Shown here in pieces: positions 27,330 through 37,740 of a stretch of DNA of 64,000 nucleotides. The stretch is from Rothia mucilaginosa. Its GTDB lineage: Bacteria; Actinomycetota; Actinomycetes; Actinomycetales; Micrococcaceae. The notes under the pieces were generated by a model. The model was not told where the DNA came from. It saw nothing but the letters and a program-made list of their open reading frames with translations, and did no database searches. Location of the stretch: assembly GCF_901875305.1 (NCBI RefSeq), contig NZ_CABFLY010000002.1, forward strand, positions 310,001 through 374,000, written 5' to 3'. Numbering within the stretch: position 1 is the first letter of the stretch; every line of letters starts with the position of its first letter. Both the position numbers and the translations under genes were made by a program.

Positions 27330-27572
27330 ATGAGCCCCACTTATGATTACGAACCTGGATTTGGTGAATCGGTCACTGCGCGTAGTAACGGTATCACCCA
27401 TCCTGACCCTGAGTTGCTTTCGGCTATGACGATGGCGCAGCGTGGTGCGGTGTGCCGCTACCTGGCGCGTTTTGCTGAGCTGGATGACGCGAAGATTCTC
27501 TACGCCTACACCCACGTTAACGATCTGGTGGCAAGGGAAGAGGCCCGCACCGGCTGCTTCACTGCGGTATAG
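27330..27572 (+). CDS. Small protein, second of a tandem paralogous pair
   Basis: An 80-residue paralogue of the gene at 26807. GITHPDP, the MT(M/V)A segment, RGAV and CRYLARFAELDDAKI are shared almost residue for residue, while the N-terminus and last 15 residues differ. ATG 27330 follows GAAAGG at good spacing. It has its own promoter and terminator. The strong conservation of the middle against the variable ends suggests a shared binding partner. No membrane segment or secretion signal is visible. Confidence 0.75.
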   Translation: MSPTYDYEPGFGESVTARSNGITHPDPELLSAMTMAQRGAVCRYLARFAELDDAKILYAYTHVNDLVAREEARTGCFTAV

Positions 27573-27750
27573 CGGGTTTCTGCATCTGGGGGCGGTGAGG
27601 CTGCACCTTCCGGATGCGCCCTCAGGGTGCCCGAGCTCTGCGAGGGCGGGTTCCCTGCGTCGGCGCGGAGGAAGTGTGTAGCGAACCGCCGCTGTGCATC
27701 GTTTGCTGTACGCCGCATACGCCACTTGGCAACCACAAACCAAATACGAG

Positions 27751-27797
27751 AATGCCGCCGCACCCTCCCAAGAACCGGGGGAGTGCGGCGGCATTCC
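27751..27797. terminator. Bidirectional terminator, small protein / glycosyltransferase
   Basis: AATGCCGCCGCAC (27751-27763) plus CTCCC pairs with GGGGG plus GTGCGGCGGCATT (to 27795). It lies between convergent genes, about 180 bases after the small protein; nothing else is seen in that gap. Confidence 0.85.
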
Positions 27798-27864
27798 TGT
27801 GCCTAACGCCGTCATTTAGCGCCGCGTTGTATAAGCCTCGCAGGCCCAAGGGACCGCGCACGCA

Positions 27865-28992
27865 TTAGAGCCCGCGCACGACTTCCAGCAGTTTGAGTGC
27901 CGAGTCGCGCCAGGAATAGCGGCGCACATCCGACAGGCCGTCAATAATCACGCGCTCGCGAACGGCGGGGTCCTCCAGGGAACGGATTGCCTTGACCCAG
28001 TCGGCGGTGTGTGCCTCCGGGGCACCGTCAACCGGCGCGAACACGGCGTGCGGCGCAATCTCACGGAAAATCGGGATGTCACTAATCACCGCGGGGCAAC
28101 CGGCAGCCTGCGCCTCGACCACGGGCAGCCCGTAACCCTCCTCGCGGGAGGCAGTCACCAGGGCGTGCGCCCGACGGAGCAGCTGCTGGTACTCCTCGTC
28201 GCTCACGCCGTTGTGCACCTCCACGTTCTCACCGATGAGGCGTTCGTCGGTTAGCTGCACCAGGCGTTGCGGCGGCATCTTCGACAGCAGGTGCAGGCGG
28301 TAATCCGGAAGGGAACGCATCGCCAGCAGCAGGGTTTCAACGTTCTTGTACGGCATGAACGAACCCATGTACACCAGGTGCTTGACGGGCTGCTCTTCGC
28401 GGGTGGTGGCGCGCTCCAGGGCGGTCTGGCGGGAGACGACGCTACCGGGCTGCGGGGCGTTGGGCACCACGAACAGCGGCTTGGTGGTCAGCTCGTGCTC
28501 ACGAATCAGCGAGGCGGTCGACTCGGAGACCGTCACGACCGCGTCGCCGTGGTTGAGCAGGAAGCGCTGCGGGGTGTAGGTCTTGTGGAAGAGCCGCCAG
28601 CCCACGCGCACCGGCGCGGGCAGGAACCCTGGCGGGGTCGGGTGCGAGTAGTAGATCAGATCGTGCAGGGTGAGGATCAGCTTGAACTTGCGTCCGGTGG
28701 AGCCGATGGTCTGCATGGGGGAGAACACCACGTCCGGCGCATACTTGTTCAGCTGTAGCGAGGCGGTCGGCTCGAGCGGGCCGGTGGGCGAGCAGATTTT
28801 CACGTGCGGCAGGTCGGGCAGCATGTCTAGCTGGCGATCGTCGCTAATAATCATGGTCAGGTCGAGGTCGGCGGCGGCTTCGTCACCGGTGTCGATGAGG
28901 GTTTTGAGCGCGCCCAGTAGGGAGGCGGTGTAGCGGCTGATGCCGTCGTGGAAGCCGATACGGGTGTATCGGGCGTCAACCATGAGTTTCAT
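27865..28992 (-). CDS. Glycosyltransferase, GT4 family (GT-B fold)
   Basis: A 375-residue cytoplasmic or membrane-associated retaining glycosyltransferase. The N-terminal domain starts MKLMVDARYTR with the acceptor-side GFHDGISRY loop. The C-terminal Glyco_transf_1 domain has LVYMGSFMPYKN, LLSKMPP and the EX7E donor-site motif in SREEGYGLPVVEAQAAG. Donor and acceptor cannot be told. AAGGAACCAAC precedes the ATG. It follows the alpha/beta hydrolase gene by 24 bases and is almost certainly in its operon, which could mean a role in envelope lipid or polysaccharide work. Confidence 0.9.
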   Translation of the reverse strand: MKLMVDARYTRIGFHDGISRYTASLLGALKTLIDTGDEAAADLDLTMIISDDRQLDMLPDLPHVKICSPTGPLEPTASLQLNKYAPDVVFSPMQTIGSTGRKFKLILTLHDLIYYSHPTPPGFLPAPVRVGWRLFHKTYTPQRFLLNHGDAVVTVSESTASLIREHELTTKPLFVVPNAPQPGSVVSRQTALERATTREEQPVKHLVYMGSFMPYKNVETLLLAMRSLPDYRLHLLSKMPPQRLVQLTDERLIGENVEVHNGVSDEEYQQLLRRAHALVTASREEGYGLPVVEAQAAGCPAVISDIPIFREIAPHAVFAPVDGAPEAHTADWVKAIRSLEDPAVRERVIIDGLSDVRRYSWRDSALKLLEVVRGL

Positions 28993-29016
28993 GTTGGTTC
29001 CTTACTTCTCGTTCCC

Positions 29017-30042
29017 TTAGCGTTCGGCGGCGAAATCGGCGATGAGTTCCGCGGCCAGGTGCGGGGTTTCGTAGTGGATGAGGTGCCCGACTTCGGGGAT
29101 CATGTCCAGGCGCTCACGGGCGCCGGACGAAGAGACGGGTAGATTGCGGGAGGTGAGCGTCGCGTACATGGCACGGGCCGTTTCGGGGGTGCCCAGGTCG
29201 TCGTCTTCGGCGACGAGCATCTGCACCGGCACTCGGATGGCGGCGGCGTATTCGGCGGCGGTGTGCGTAATGGACGCTTCGTAGGCGCTGAGCACCCCGC
29301 GGCGCGAGCCGAAGGAGCCGAAGTAGGCGGCGTGCTGGCCGTTGATGAAGCGGCGCATCGCCCTATCCTTGGTACGCATCATGACCTCGCTGGAGAGGCG
29401 GGTAATCAGTTGCGAGCGCAGCAGTGGGTAGCCGATCTTCTCGGGTAGCGCCGCGCCGGCGCGGTAGTAGAGGGAGGCGAGGCGGGAGGCGACGCGCTGG
29501 CTGCCTTCGAGGGCGGGCTCGCTAATCGGGTTGATAAGCGAGAGCAGCGCGAGCGAGTTCGGGTGTGCGGCGGCGAAGGCGCTGGTGACGATGGAGCCGA
29601 AGGAGTGGCCGACCAGGTGCAGCGGTAGGGGGTGTGCATCCTTGCGGGCGGGATTGACGTGTTTCACGAAGTCGTTCAGCCACGCCACGTACGCGTCGAT
29701 GCTGTCCTCGCTCGGGGCGCTTTCGGGCAGGTCACCGGAGCGGCCGAAACCGGGCAGGTCGGGGCTGATAATGCTGACGTTCGGGATGAGCTTCAGCAGG
29801 TAGTTCGCAATGATTTCGAGGCCGTGGTGGTCACCGCGGAAGCCGTGCACGAGTAGCACGGGGTAGCACCCCTCGGGGAAGGTACCGGAGCCCATGCCCT
29901 CGCCATACTGCCAGTAGCGGGTCGTGACCGCCTGCGCATCCGCGCCGATGCGCGCTTCGTGACCGGTGCCGGGGATGAGCGGGCCGGGTACGCCCTCGAG
30001 AACTGAGGTGCTGGGGGAGTCCGGGGTAACGGTGGAGGTCAT
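29017..30042 (-). CDS. Alpha/beta hydrolase
   Basis: A 341-residue alpha/beta hydrolase with the oxyanion motif LLVHGFRGDHHG near residue 65, the SPDLPGFGRSG loop near residue 96, the nucleophile elbow LVGHSFGSIV near residue 150, a late acidic strand (LVAEDDDLG) and the terminal His in EVGHLIHYE. The catalytic set is therefore complete. There is no signal peptide, so it acts in the cytosol. Substrate unknown. It is the first gene of a two-gene operon with the GT4 enzyme. Confidence 0.88.
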   Translation of the reverse strand: MTSTVTPDSPSTSVLEGVPGPLIPGTGHEARIGADAQAVTTRYWQYGEGMGSGTFPEGCYPVLLVHGFRGDHHGLEIIANYLLKLIPNVSIISPDLPGFGRSGDLPESAPSEDSIDAYVAWLNDFVKHVNPARKDAHPLPLHLVGHSFGSIVTSAFAAAHPNSLALLSLINPISEPALEGSQRVASRLASLYYRAGAALPEKIGYPLLRSQLITRLSSEVMMRTKDRAMRRFINGQHAAYFGSFGSRRGVLSAYEASITHTAAEYAAAIRVPVQMLVAEDDDLGTPETARAMYATLTSRNLPVSSSGARERLDMIPEVGHLIHYETPHLAAELIADFAAER

Positions 30043-30260
30043 GGGTACCTTTCGCGGGTCGGATGCGGGGAGGGCAGAGTCCCACTCCCAATTTTAGGGG
30101 AGAAGCCTGAAAAGCCTCTGGAGGGAGGTGCACTCCGGGCCCCTTGTGCATCCTCGGTTCGTCCACGGACTAATCAGTGTGGGCCTGGATCCATCCTGTT
30201 GCTGCTTTCGCGTTACACTTGGAGGGTTAAGTTTTGATCAACCGTCTTTAAGGAATCGCT

Positions 30261-32756
30261 GTGTCTGCTCAGGTAGAGACCGAACGCAACGAAAATGCGT
30301 ACGACTTCCGCGCTATGGAAGCCAAGTGGCGCCCCTACTGGGACGAAACGAAGGTTTTCCAGCCCACCGGTGACGCCCCCAAGGGCCGCAAGTATGTGCT
30401 GGATATGTTCCCGTACCCCTCCGGTGACCTTCACATGGGTCACGCGGAGGCATTCGCTATTGGTGACATGAACGCCCGCTATTTCAAGCAGTGCGGCTAC
30501 GATGTTCTGCACCCGATTGGCTGGGACTCCTTCGGCCTGCCCGCTGAGAACGCAGCTATTAAGAACGACACTCACCCGAAGGAGTGGACGTACAAGAACA
30601 TTGAGACTCAGGCTGAGTCTTTCAAGCGTTACGCTATTGCCGCTGACTGGAGCCGCCGCCTGCACACCTCGGACCCCGAGTACTACAAGTGGACTCAGTG
30701 GCTGTTTGAGCAGTTCTACAAGAAGGGCCTGGCGTACCGTAAGGACTCCATGGTTAACTGGTGCCCCAGGGACCAGACTGTGCTCGCGAACGAGCAGGTT
30801 GTGAACGGTGCGTGTGAGCGTTGCGGTACTACCGTGACTAAGAAGTCGCTGAACCAGTGGTACTTCAAGATCACCGATTACGCGCAGCAGCTTCTGGATG
30901 ACATGGAGCAGCTGGAGGGCAAGTGGCCTGACCGCGTGCTGCTCATGCAGCGCAACTGGATTGGCCGCTCTGAGGGTGCTGAGGTGCGCTTCGAGATTGA
31001 GGCGACCGAGGACCAGGCCGCTGAGTCCTTCACCGTGTTCACCACCCGCCCGGACACCCTGTACGGTGCAACCTTCATCGTGGTTGCTGCGGATGCGGCG
31101 TTTGCCGAGCAGATTGTGGCCCCCGAGCAGAAGGCCGCCCTGGAGCAGTACCGTGAAGACATTAAGGCACTGAGCGATATTGACCGCCAGTCCTCCGACC
31201 GCGAGAAGACCGGCGTGTTCACCGGCCGCTATGCGATTAACCCGCTGACCGGCGCGAAGCTGCCCGTCTGGGCCTCCGACTACGTTCTGGCCGACTACGG
31301 TACCGGCGCGATTATGGCTGTGCCCGCGCACGACCAGCGCGACCTCGAGTTCGCTCTGAAGTTCGACCTGCCCATCGTGAAGGTTCTGGACGTTGAGGGT
31401 GCTGAGGATCCGTCTACCAGCGGTGTTGCCGCAGCTGGCGATGGTGTGCTTGCCAACTCTGGTGAGCTGACTGGTCTGCCGAAGGCTGAGGCGATTGCTA
31501 AGGCTATTGAGCTGGTTGAGGCTGCTGGCACCGGTGAGGGTAAGGTCATTTACCGTCTGCGTGACTGGTTGCTGTCCCGCCAGCGTTTCTGGGGTACCCC
31601 TATCCCCGTGATTCACTGTGAGGACTGCGGCGAGGTGCTCGTGCCCGAGGACCAGCTGCCGGTTCTGCTACCTGATAACCTGCGCGGTGAGCAGCTGGCT
31701 CCTAAGGGCCAGTCGCCTCTGGCCGCCGCTGATGACTGGGCTATCGTGCCCTGCCCGAAGTGTGGCAAGCAGGCTCGCCGTGACTCGGACACCATGGACA
31801 CCTTCGTGGACTCCTCCTGGTACTTCCTGCGCTACGTTTCCCCGAACTTCGATCAGGCTCCTTTCGACCCGCAGGCCATGAGCGAGTGGGGTGCCGTCGA
31901 CATGTACGTTGGCGGTGTGGAGCACGCTATTCTGCACCTGCTGTACGCACGCTTCTTCACCAAGGTTGTTCGCGACCTGGGTCTGATTCAGCACGATGAG
32001 CCGTTCAAGGCCCTCATGAACCAGGGTCAGGTGCTCAACGGCGGCAAGGCAATGTCCAAGTCGCTGGGTAACGGCGTGAACTTGGGTGAGCAGCTCGACA
32101 AGTTCGGTGTGGACGCTATCCGCACCACCATGATTTTCGCTTCCCCGCCCGAGGATGACGTGGACTGGGCCGACGTTTCTCCCGCCGGCTCGCAGAAGTT
32201 CCTGGCTCGCGCCTGGCGCGTGGCTCAGGACGTCACCAGCGAACCCGATGTGGATGCAACCGCCGGCGACCTAGCGCTGCAGAAGCTGATTGCGCGCACC
32301 GTGCACGAGGTGCAGGGCCTGATTGAGGGCGGCAAGTTCAACGTGGTCGTCGCGAAGACCATGGAGCTTGTCAACGCTACTCGCAAGGCCATCGACTCCG
32401 GTGCCGGCGCGGCTGACCCGGCCGTCCGCAAGGCTGCCGAGACCATCGCTATCCTGCTCTCGCTGTACGCACCGTACACCGCCGAGGACATGTGGCACGT
32501 GCTCGGTCACGACACCCCGGTTCTGACCGCGGGCTTCCCCGAGGTTGACCCGGCCTTGCTGGTGGACGACACCGTCACCGCCATCATCCAGATTAAGGGC
32601 AAGGTGAAGGCTCGCTTGGAGGTTGCTAAGGACATCTCCGAGCAGGAGCTTCAGGAGCTGGCCCTGGCCGATGCCGCTGTGCAGCGTGCGCTGGGTGACG
32701 GCGAGATCCGCAAGGTGATTGTGCGTGCGCCTAAGCTCGTGAACATCGTGATCTAA
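30261..32756 (+). CDS. leuS: Leucyl-tRNA synthetase
   Basis: Class I aminoacyl-tRNA synthetase of 831 residues charging tRNA-Leu. It has the HIGH-type motif HMGH (in [13 protein letters not shown], near residue 59), the CP1 editing domain with [12 protein letters not shown] and AVPAHDQRD, the zinc-like CxxC pairs (CERCG, CEDCG, CPKCG) and KMSKS as [10 protein letters not shown] near residue 597. GTG 30261 follows AAGGA. A strong hairpin ends the unit. Confidence 0.97.
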   Translation: MSAQVETERNENAYDFRAMEAKWRPYWDETKVFQPTGDAPKGRKYVLDMFPYPSGDLHMGHAEAFAIGDMNARYFKQCGYDVLHPIGWDSFGLPAENAAIKNDTHPKEWTYKNIETQAESFKRYAIAADWSRRLHTSDPEYYKWTQWLFEQFYKKGLAYRKDSMVNWCPRDQTVLANEQVVNGACERCGTTVTKKSLNQWYFKITDYAQQLLDDMEQLEGKWPDRVLLMQRNWIGRSEGAEVRFEIEATEDQAAESFTVFTTRPDTLYGATFIVVAADAAFAEQIVAPEQKAALEQYREDIKALSDIDRQSSDREKTGVFTGRYAINPLTGAKLPVWASDYVLADYGTGAIMAVPAHDQRDLEFALKFDLPIVKVLDVEGAEDPSTSGVAAAGDGVLANSGELTGLPKAEAIAKAIELVEAAGTGEGKVIYRLRDWLLSRQRFWGTPIPVIHCEDCGEVLVPEDQLPVLLPDNLRGEQLAPKGQSPLAAADDWAIVPCPKCGKQARRDSDTMDTFVDSSWYFLRYVSPNFDQAPFDPQAMSEWGAVDMYVGGVEHAILHLLYARFFTKVVRDLGLIQHDEPFKALMNQGQVLNGGKAMSKSLGNGVNLGEQLDKFGVDAIRTTMIFASPPEDDVDWADVSPAGSQKFLARAWRVAQDVTSEPDVDATAGDLALQKLIARTVHEVQGLIEGGKFNVVVAKTMELVNATRKAIDSGAGAADPAVRKAAETIAILLSLYAPYTAEDMWHVLGHDTPVLTAGFPEVDPALLVDDTVTAIIQIKGKVKARLEVAKDISEQELQELALADAAVQRALGDGEIRKVIVRAPKLVNIVI

Positions 32757-32774
32757 GCTTCTTAGATAAAGTAC

Positions 32775-32834
32775 AAGCCCCGCTGTGGCTTCGGTTCGTT
32801 CTGTGGAACGAACCCGGAGGTGCGGCGGGGTTTT
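32775..32834 (+). terminator. Terminator after leuS
   Basis: AAGCCCCGC at 32775 pairs with GCGGGGTTTT (to 32834), with an inner perfect stem GGTTCGTT/AACGAACC (32793-32800 / 32807-32814). It ends in TTTT. Confidence 0.8.
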
Positions 32835-32934
32835 GCCGTACTGCTGTAGTGGTGAGTGCCATAATGTTCAGGAAACGCTAGGAGAGACTTCGTCGTTGAA
32901 TTATTCACTAACGAATCGAAAGAAGGGTCGGAAT

Positions 32935-33996
32935 ATGGAGCGAGAAAACAACACGGAGAACCGCATTGCCGTGGTCACCGATAGTGCCGCCGCCATCCAT
33001 CCCGAACTGGTGGAGCGGCTGAGCGCTCGCGGGAACTTTGTCGTGGTGCCCATGCCCGTTACGATTCGCACGCCCGGTGCGGAGGACCGTAGCTTGCAGG
33101 GCCTCGGGGCCGCCGAGGTGGACGAAGCCATCATGCTCGCACACGTGATGGGTCAGACGGTGAGCACTTCCGGCCCGGCTCCTGGCGTATTTGCCGATGT
33201 GTATGACGAGCTGGCCTCGCGCGGCTTTACGCACGTGGTGTCTGTGCACCTCTCCGGCGAGCTTTCGGGCACGGTGGAGGCGGCACGCACCGGTGCGCGC
33301 CTGAGTCGCCTGGGTTCTACGGGCGTGAGCGTGGTGGATAGCCGCACGGTCGCGGGTGCTTACGGACACGCGGTGGTGCGTGCCTTGGAGGCGCTGAACT
33401 CTGCATCTGCAGGCGCGAGCGTTGAGAATCCGAGCGTTGAGTACCCGAGCCATGACTATCCCAGCCCCGCGCAGCTGGTGGACTACATTCACGCCGTCTG
33501 CGAGCAGTCCACGCTCTACTTTTATATCCCGACCCTGGATGCGTTGCGCCGCGGTGGCCGTGTTTCCCCGGCGTTGGCGATGGTGGGTCAGATGTTCCAG
33601 ATCAAGCCGATTGGTACGATCGTCGAGGGCAAGTTGGCGTATGTGGAGCGCCCCCGCACTGCGGCGCGCGCTCTGGAGCGTCTGGTGGAGGTGACCGTGC
33701 AGACCTGCCGTGAGCATCAGCATGCGGCGGCGCTCAGCTCTGCCTCTGCAAGCTCTACTGCCACCGACCTTGTAAGCCTGGTCGCCGCTCCGCGCGGTGA
33801 GGTGGTTGCGGTGCATCATGTGGGTAACGCGTCGCAGGCTGTGCAGCTGTATGAGCAGGTTCAGCAGATGCTGGGGGAGAGCTCCCTGGTTCATGATGCT
33901 ACCGATTCTTCAGCGCCGGAGTTTTTGGTGAGTGCGCTTCCGCCGGTGTTATCGGCTCATTCGGGTTTGGGGGCGGTGGCGCTGGTTGTTTATTAG
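32935..33996 (+). CDS. DegV family fatty-acid-binding protein
   Basis: A 353-residue DegV/FakB-type protein, which bind a fatty acid chain and present it to FakA kinase in other Gram-positives. Seen: IAVVTDSAAA at the N-terminus, SGPAPG near residue 80, SVHLSGELSGTVEAAR near residue 100, VVDSRTVAGAYG and YFYIPTLDALRRGGRVSPA with the GRVS motif. ATG 32935 follows AGAAGGG; the frame continues upstream through the leuS terminator and is not coding there. An unusual Pro/Ser/Tyr-rich insert (NPSVEYPSHDYPSP, about 162-180) and a Ser/Ala-rich insert near 265 lengthen it beyond the usual 280-290 residues. Confidence 0.9.
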   Translation: MERENNTENRIAVVTDSAAAIHPELVERLSARGNFVVVPMPVTIRTPGAEDRSLQGLGAAEVDEAIMLAHVMGQTVSTSGPAPGVFADVYDELASRGFTHVVSVHLSGELSGTVEAARTGARLSRLGSTGVSVVDSRTVAGAYGHAVVRALEALNSASAGASVENPSVEYPSHDYPSPAQLVDYIHAVCEQSTLYFYIPTLDALRRGGRVSPALAMVGQMFQIKPIGTIVEGKLAYVERPRTAARALERLVEVTVQTCREHQHAAALSSASASSTATDLVSLVAAPRGEVVAVHHVGNASQAVQLYEQVQQMLGESSLVHDATDSSAPEFLVSALPPVLSAHSGLGAVALVVY

Positions 33997-35572
<1,576 letters not shown>

Positions 35573-35588
35573 GCCTTACAGGCTTTGG

Positions 35589-35602
35589 CGCTTAGCTAAG
35601 CG
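35589..35602. repeat. 14-bp perfect palindrome downstream of gap
   Basis: CGCTTAGCTAAGCG is self-complementary and lies 17 bases after the gap stop. It could be a regulator site or part of transcript-end structure. Confidence 0.4.
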
Positions 35603-35630
35603 TCATAAGCGTAACTAACACGCATAGTGA

Positions 35631-35669
35631 ACCCCGGCACCACCGCATTAAGCGGGGGAGTCGGGGTTT
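35631..35669 (+). terminator. Terminator after gap
   Basis: AACCCCG (35631-35637) pairs with CGGGGTT, with an inner CCGC/GCGG pair, ending in TTTG. Confidence 0.75.
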
Positions 35670-35841
35670 GCTGTACCAAGACTCCTTTATAGGTCTTGAA
35701 TAAAACTCTTAATAACGTATAAACATACTATTTTCTACCGCTCATTTTGAGTCAAAAATACCGTAAGAGAATAGGGGATGGAAGGTGTGAATATCCGCGA
35801 CATTCCGCGGAGAAACACCTTATAAAAGCTTATTTTTTAGG

Positions 35842-35870
35842 CTGTCAAAATCCCTATTCTTCGGTATGAT
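35842..35870 (+). promoter_or_regulatory. Predicted pgk promoter
   Basis: CTGTCA (35842-35847) and TATGAT (35865-35870) are spaced by exactly 17 bases. The pgk ribosome site AGGAGG and ATG follow. The 170 bases between the gap terminator and this promoter are AT-rich and hold no gene. Confidence 0.7.
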
Positions 35871-35910
35871 TGAAGCGGTATATAAACCCACCTAACCAGG
35901 AGGAAATCCC

Positions 35911-37134
35911 ATGGCTAAGGCACTGTCCGAACTGCTCGAAGAAGGCGTCGCAGGCCGCCACGTCCTCGTTCGCTCCGACCTGAACGTACCTCTGAAGGAC
36001 GGCGTCGTCACCGACGACGGCCGCGTCCGCGCATCCCTGCCCGTCATTGAGAAGCTCGCTAAGGCTGGCGCGCGCGTTATCGTCACTGCACACCTGGGCC
36101 GCCCAAAGGGCAAGGTCGACCCCCAGTACTCCATCGCACCGGCGGCAGCACGCCTGGCTGAGCTTGCATCCGTGCCCGTGAAGGTTGCAACCGACCTGGT
36201 TGGCGAGGATGCTAAGGCTAAGGCAGCTGGCCTGGCTGACGGCGAGGTCCTGGTTCTCGAGAATGTTCGCTATGACGCTCGCGAGACCTCCAAGGACGAT
36301 GCAGAGCGCGGCGAGTTTGCCGACGAGCTGGTTGCACTGACCGGCGAGAACGGCGCATACGTGAATGACGCATTCGGTGCGGTTCACCGTAAGCACGCTT
36401 CCGTGTACGACGTTGCTAAGCGTCTGCCTGCATACCTGGGTGACCTGGTGAAGAAGGAAGTTGACGTTCTGGCTAAGACCCTGAATGATCCTGAGCGTCC
36501 TTTCGTGGTGGTCATGGGCGGCGCTAAGGTGTCCGATAAGCTCGCCGTGATTGACAACCTGATTGGTAAGGCTGACACCATCCTGATTGGTGGCGGCATG
36601 GGTTACACCTTTGCTTACGCACAGGGTTACGAGGTTGGTAAGTCCCTGCTGGAGAAGGACCAGGTTGAGAACGTTCTGCGCTACCTGAAGGAAGCTCCCG
36701 AGAAGGGTACCGAGATTGTTACCGCAGTAGACGTGGTCTGGGCTGACAACTTCTCCGCAGACGCTAACACTGAGGTTCGCCCCATTGATGACCTGACCGG
36801 TGGCAAGCTCGGCGCAGAGGCTGAGGGCCTGGACATCGGCCCCAAGACCCGCGAGATTTTCGCTGAGAAGATTAAGGGCGCAAAGACTATCTTCTGGAAT
36901 GGCCCCGTGGGCGTGTTTGAGATCGCTCCGTTCGCGGCCGGTACCCGTGCCGTGGCTGAGGCCATCGTCGAGTCTGATGCGTTCTCCATCATTGGTGGTG
37001 GCGACTCCGCTTCGGCAGTTCGTAACCTGGGCTTCAAGGACGAGCAGTTCGGCCACATCTCCACCGGTGGTGGCGCTTCCCTCGAGTACATTGAGGGTAA
37101 GACCCTGCCCGGTCTGGAGGCACTGGGCGCCTAA
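35911..37134 (+). CDS. pgk: Phosphoglycerate kinase
   Basis: Glycolytic kinase of 407 residues, moving phosphate between 1,3-bisphosphoglycerate and ADP. Signature RSDLNVPLKDG near residue 22, LGRPKGK, ENVRYDARE, the VVMGGAKVSDK block near residue 196, FWNGPVGVFE near residue 330 and the terminal GGGDSASA and STGGGASLE. AGGAGG lies eight bases before ATG 35911. In related genomes tpiA follows directly; here the Rhs island intervenes. Confidence 0.97.
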   Translation: MAKALSELLEEGVAGRHVLVRSDLNVPLKDGVVTDDGRVRASLPVIEKLAKAGARVIVTAHLGRPKGKVDPQYSIAPAAARLAELASVPVKVATDLVGEDAKAKAAGLADGEVLVLENVRYDARETSKDDAERGEFADELVALTGENGAYVNDAFGAVHRKHASVYDVAKRLPAYLGDLVKKEVDVLAKTLNDPERPFVVVMGGAKVSDKLAVIDNLIGKADTILIGGGMGYTFAYAQGYEVGKSLLEKDQVENVLRYLKEAPEKGTEIVTAVDVVWADNFSADANTEVRPIDDLTGGKLGAEAEGLDIGPKTREIFAEKIKGAKTIFWNGPVGVFEIAPFAAGTRAVAEAIVESDAFSIIGGGDSASAVRNLGFKDEQFGHISTGGGASLEYIEGKTLPGLEALGA

Positions 37135-37173
37135 TCTGGGTGCACAGATTTAGTACACGGTTTTAGTGTAAGG

Positions 37174-37219
37174 AACCCCCGTCGGGGCGGTATTTCGGTA
37201 CCGTTCCGGCGGGGGTTTC
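37174..37219 (+). terminator. Terminator after pgk
   Basis: AACCCCCG at 37174 and GGGCGGTA pair with TACCG and CGGGGGTTT (to 37217) around TTTCGG. Confidence 0.85.
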
Positions 37220-37323
37220 TGCATGCCCGGTTTATTATGTGGGGGAGGGGTGTGCGTGCAGCTCTACCGACAAGCGAATACGGACGGGCAAGACGCCCAG
37301 CTGTTGAGCCTAGCCGCACGCTG

Positions 37324-37353
37324 GCCTATCCGAAGGGTTTTAGCAACCTGTAG
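37324..37353 (+). pseudogene. 3' tail of a lost putative immunity gene
   Basis: Nine codons and a stop read A-Y-P-K-G-F-S-N-L-stop. They match the end of the gene at 46098-46568 (IYPKGFGNL) and are followed by nearly the same bases and the same hairpin type. I read this as the residue of an immunity-type gene whose body was lost by recombination at the left border of the Rhs island. Confidence 0.55.
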
Positions 37354-37740
37354 CATCCCTGGGACCCCGCCGGCGCGGTACTTGCGATACCGCGTTGGCG
37401 GGGGTTTTGATGGTTTCTTGCTGGACTTTTCGTGGCAGAATTTTTGCGGCTGAGGGGGAGGGGAGGGGTGGAATCCGTCCTGCTGAGTTCGTGTGCAGAG
37501 TGTGCGTGTGTTACCTTGAAGGGTGTGTGATTCTCACTGTCACCGAGAGGGAACACACATGCAATGAATGTGGGCGAGGAAGCTCGTTCACTGTCACATC
37601 AACTTCCGGAAGTAAATATATGGGTTACGTCCACGCTAATACTGAAGCTGTTCCTTTTGACTTTGAGAGCGCTGAGGCTCTCAAAACGCATTTGACGCAT
37701 CTAACTCAGGTAATTGAGCATCAGCTCCCTGCTCGCTATG
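37330..37740 (+). repeat. Rhs leader repeat, copy 1
   Basis: Similar to 46550-46935. The module holds the tail of a putative immunity gene, a terminator (37364-37407), the non-coding leader and the first 30-40 codons of rhs. Identity is high from 37500 to 37680 and fades after the CTAACTCAGG at 37700-37709. Both copies keep the 12-bp palindrome ACTTCCGGAAGT (37602-37613) over the ribosome site. Confidence 0.85.
37364..37409 (+). terminator. Terminator within leader repeat copy 1
   Basis: ACCCCGCCGGCGCGGTA (37364-37380) pairs with TACCGCGTTGGCGGGGT around CTTGCGA, followed by TTTT. It separates the rhs gene from upstream transcription. Confidence 0.8.

Noticed and set aside
37395..37619. Earlier start for the Rhs protein
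   Set aside because: The frame is open upstream but runs through a terminator and the leader, lacks a ribosome site, and both leader copies share the later ATG with GGAAG in front.
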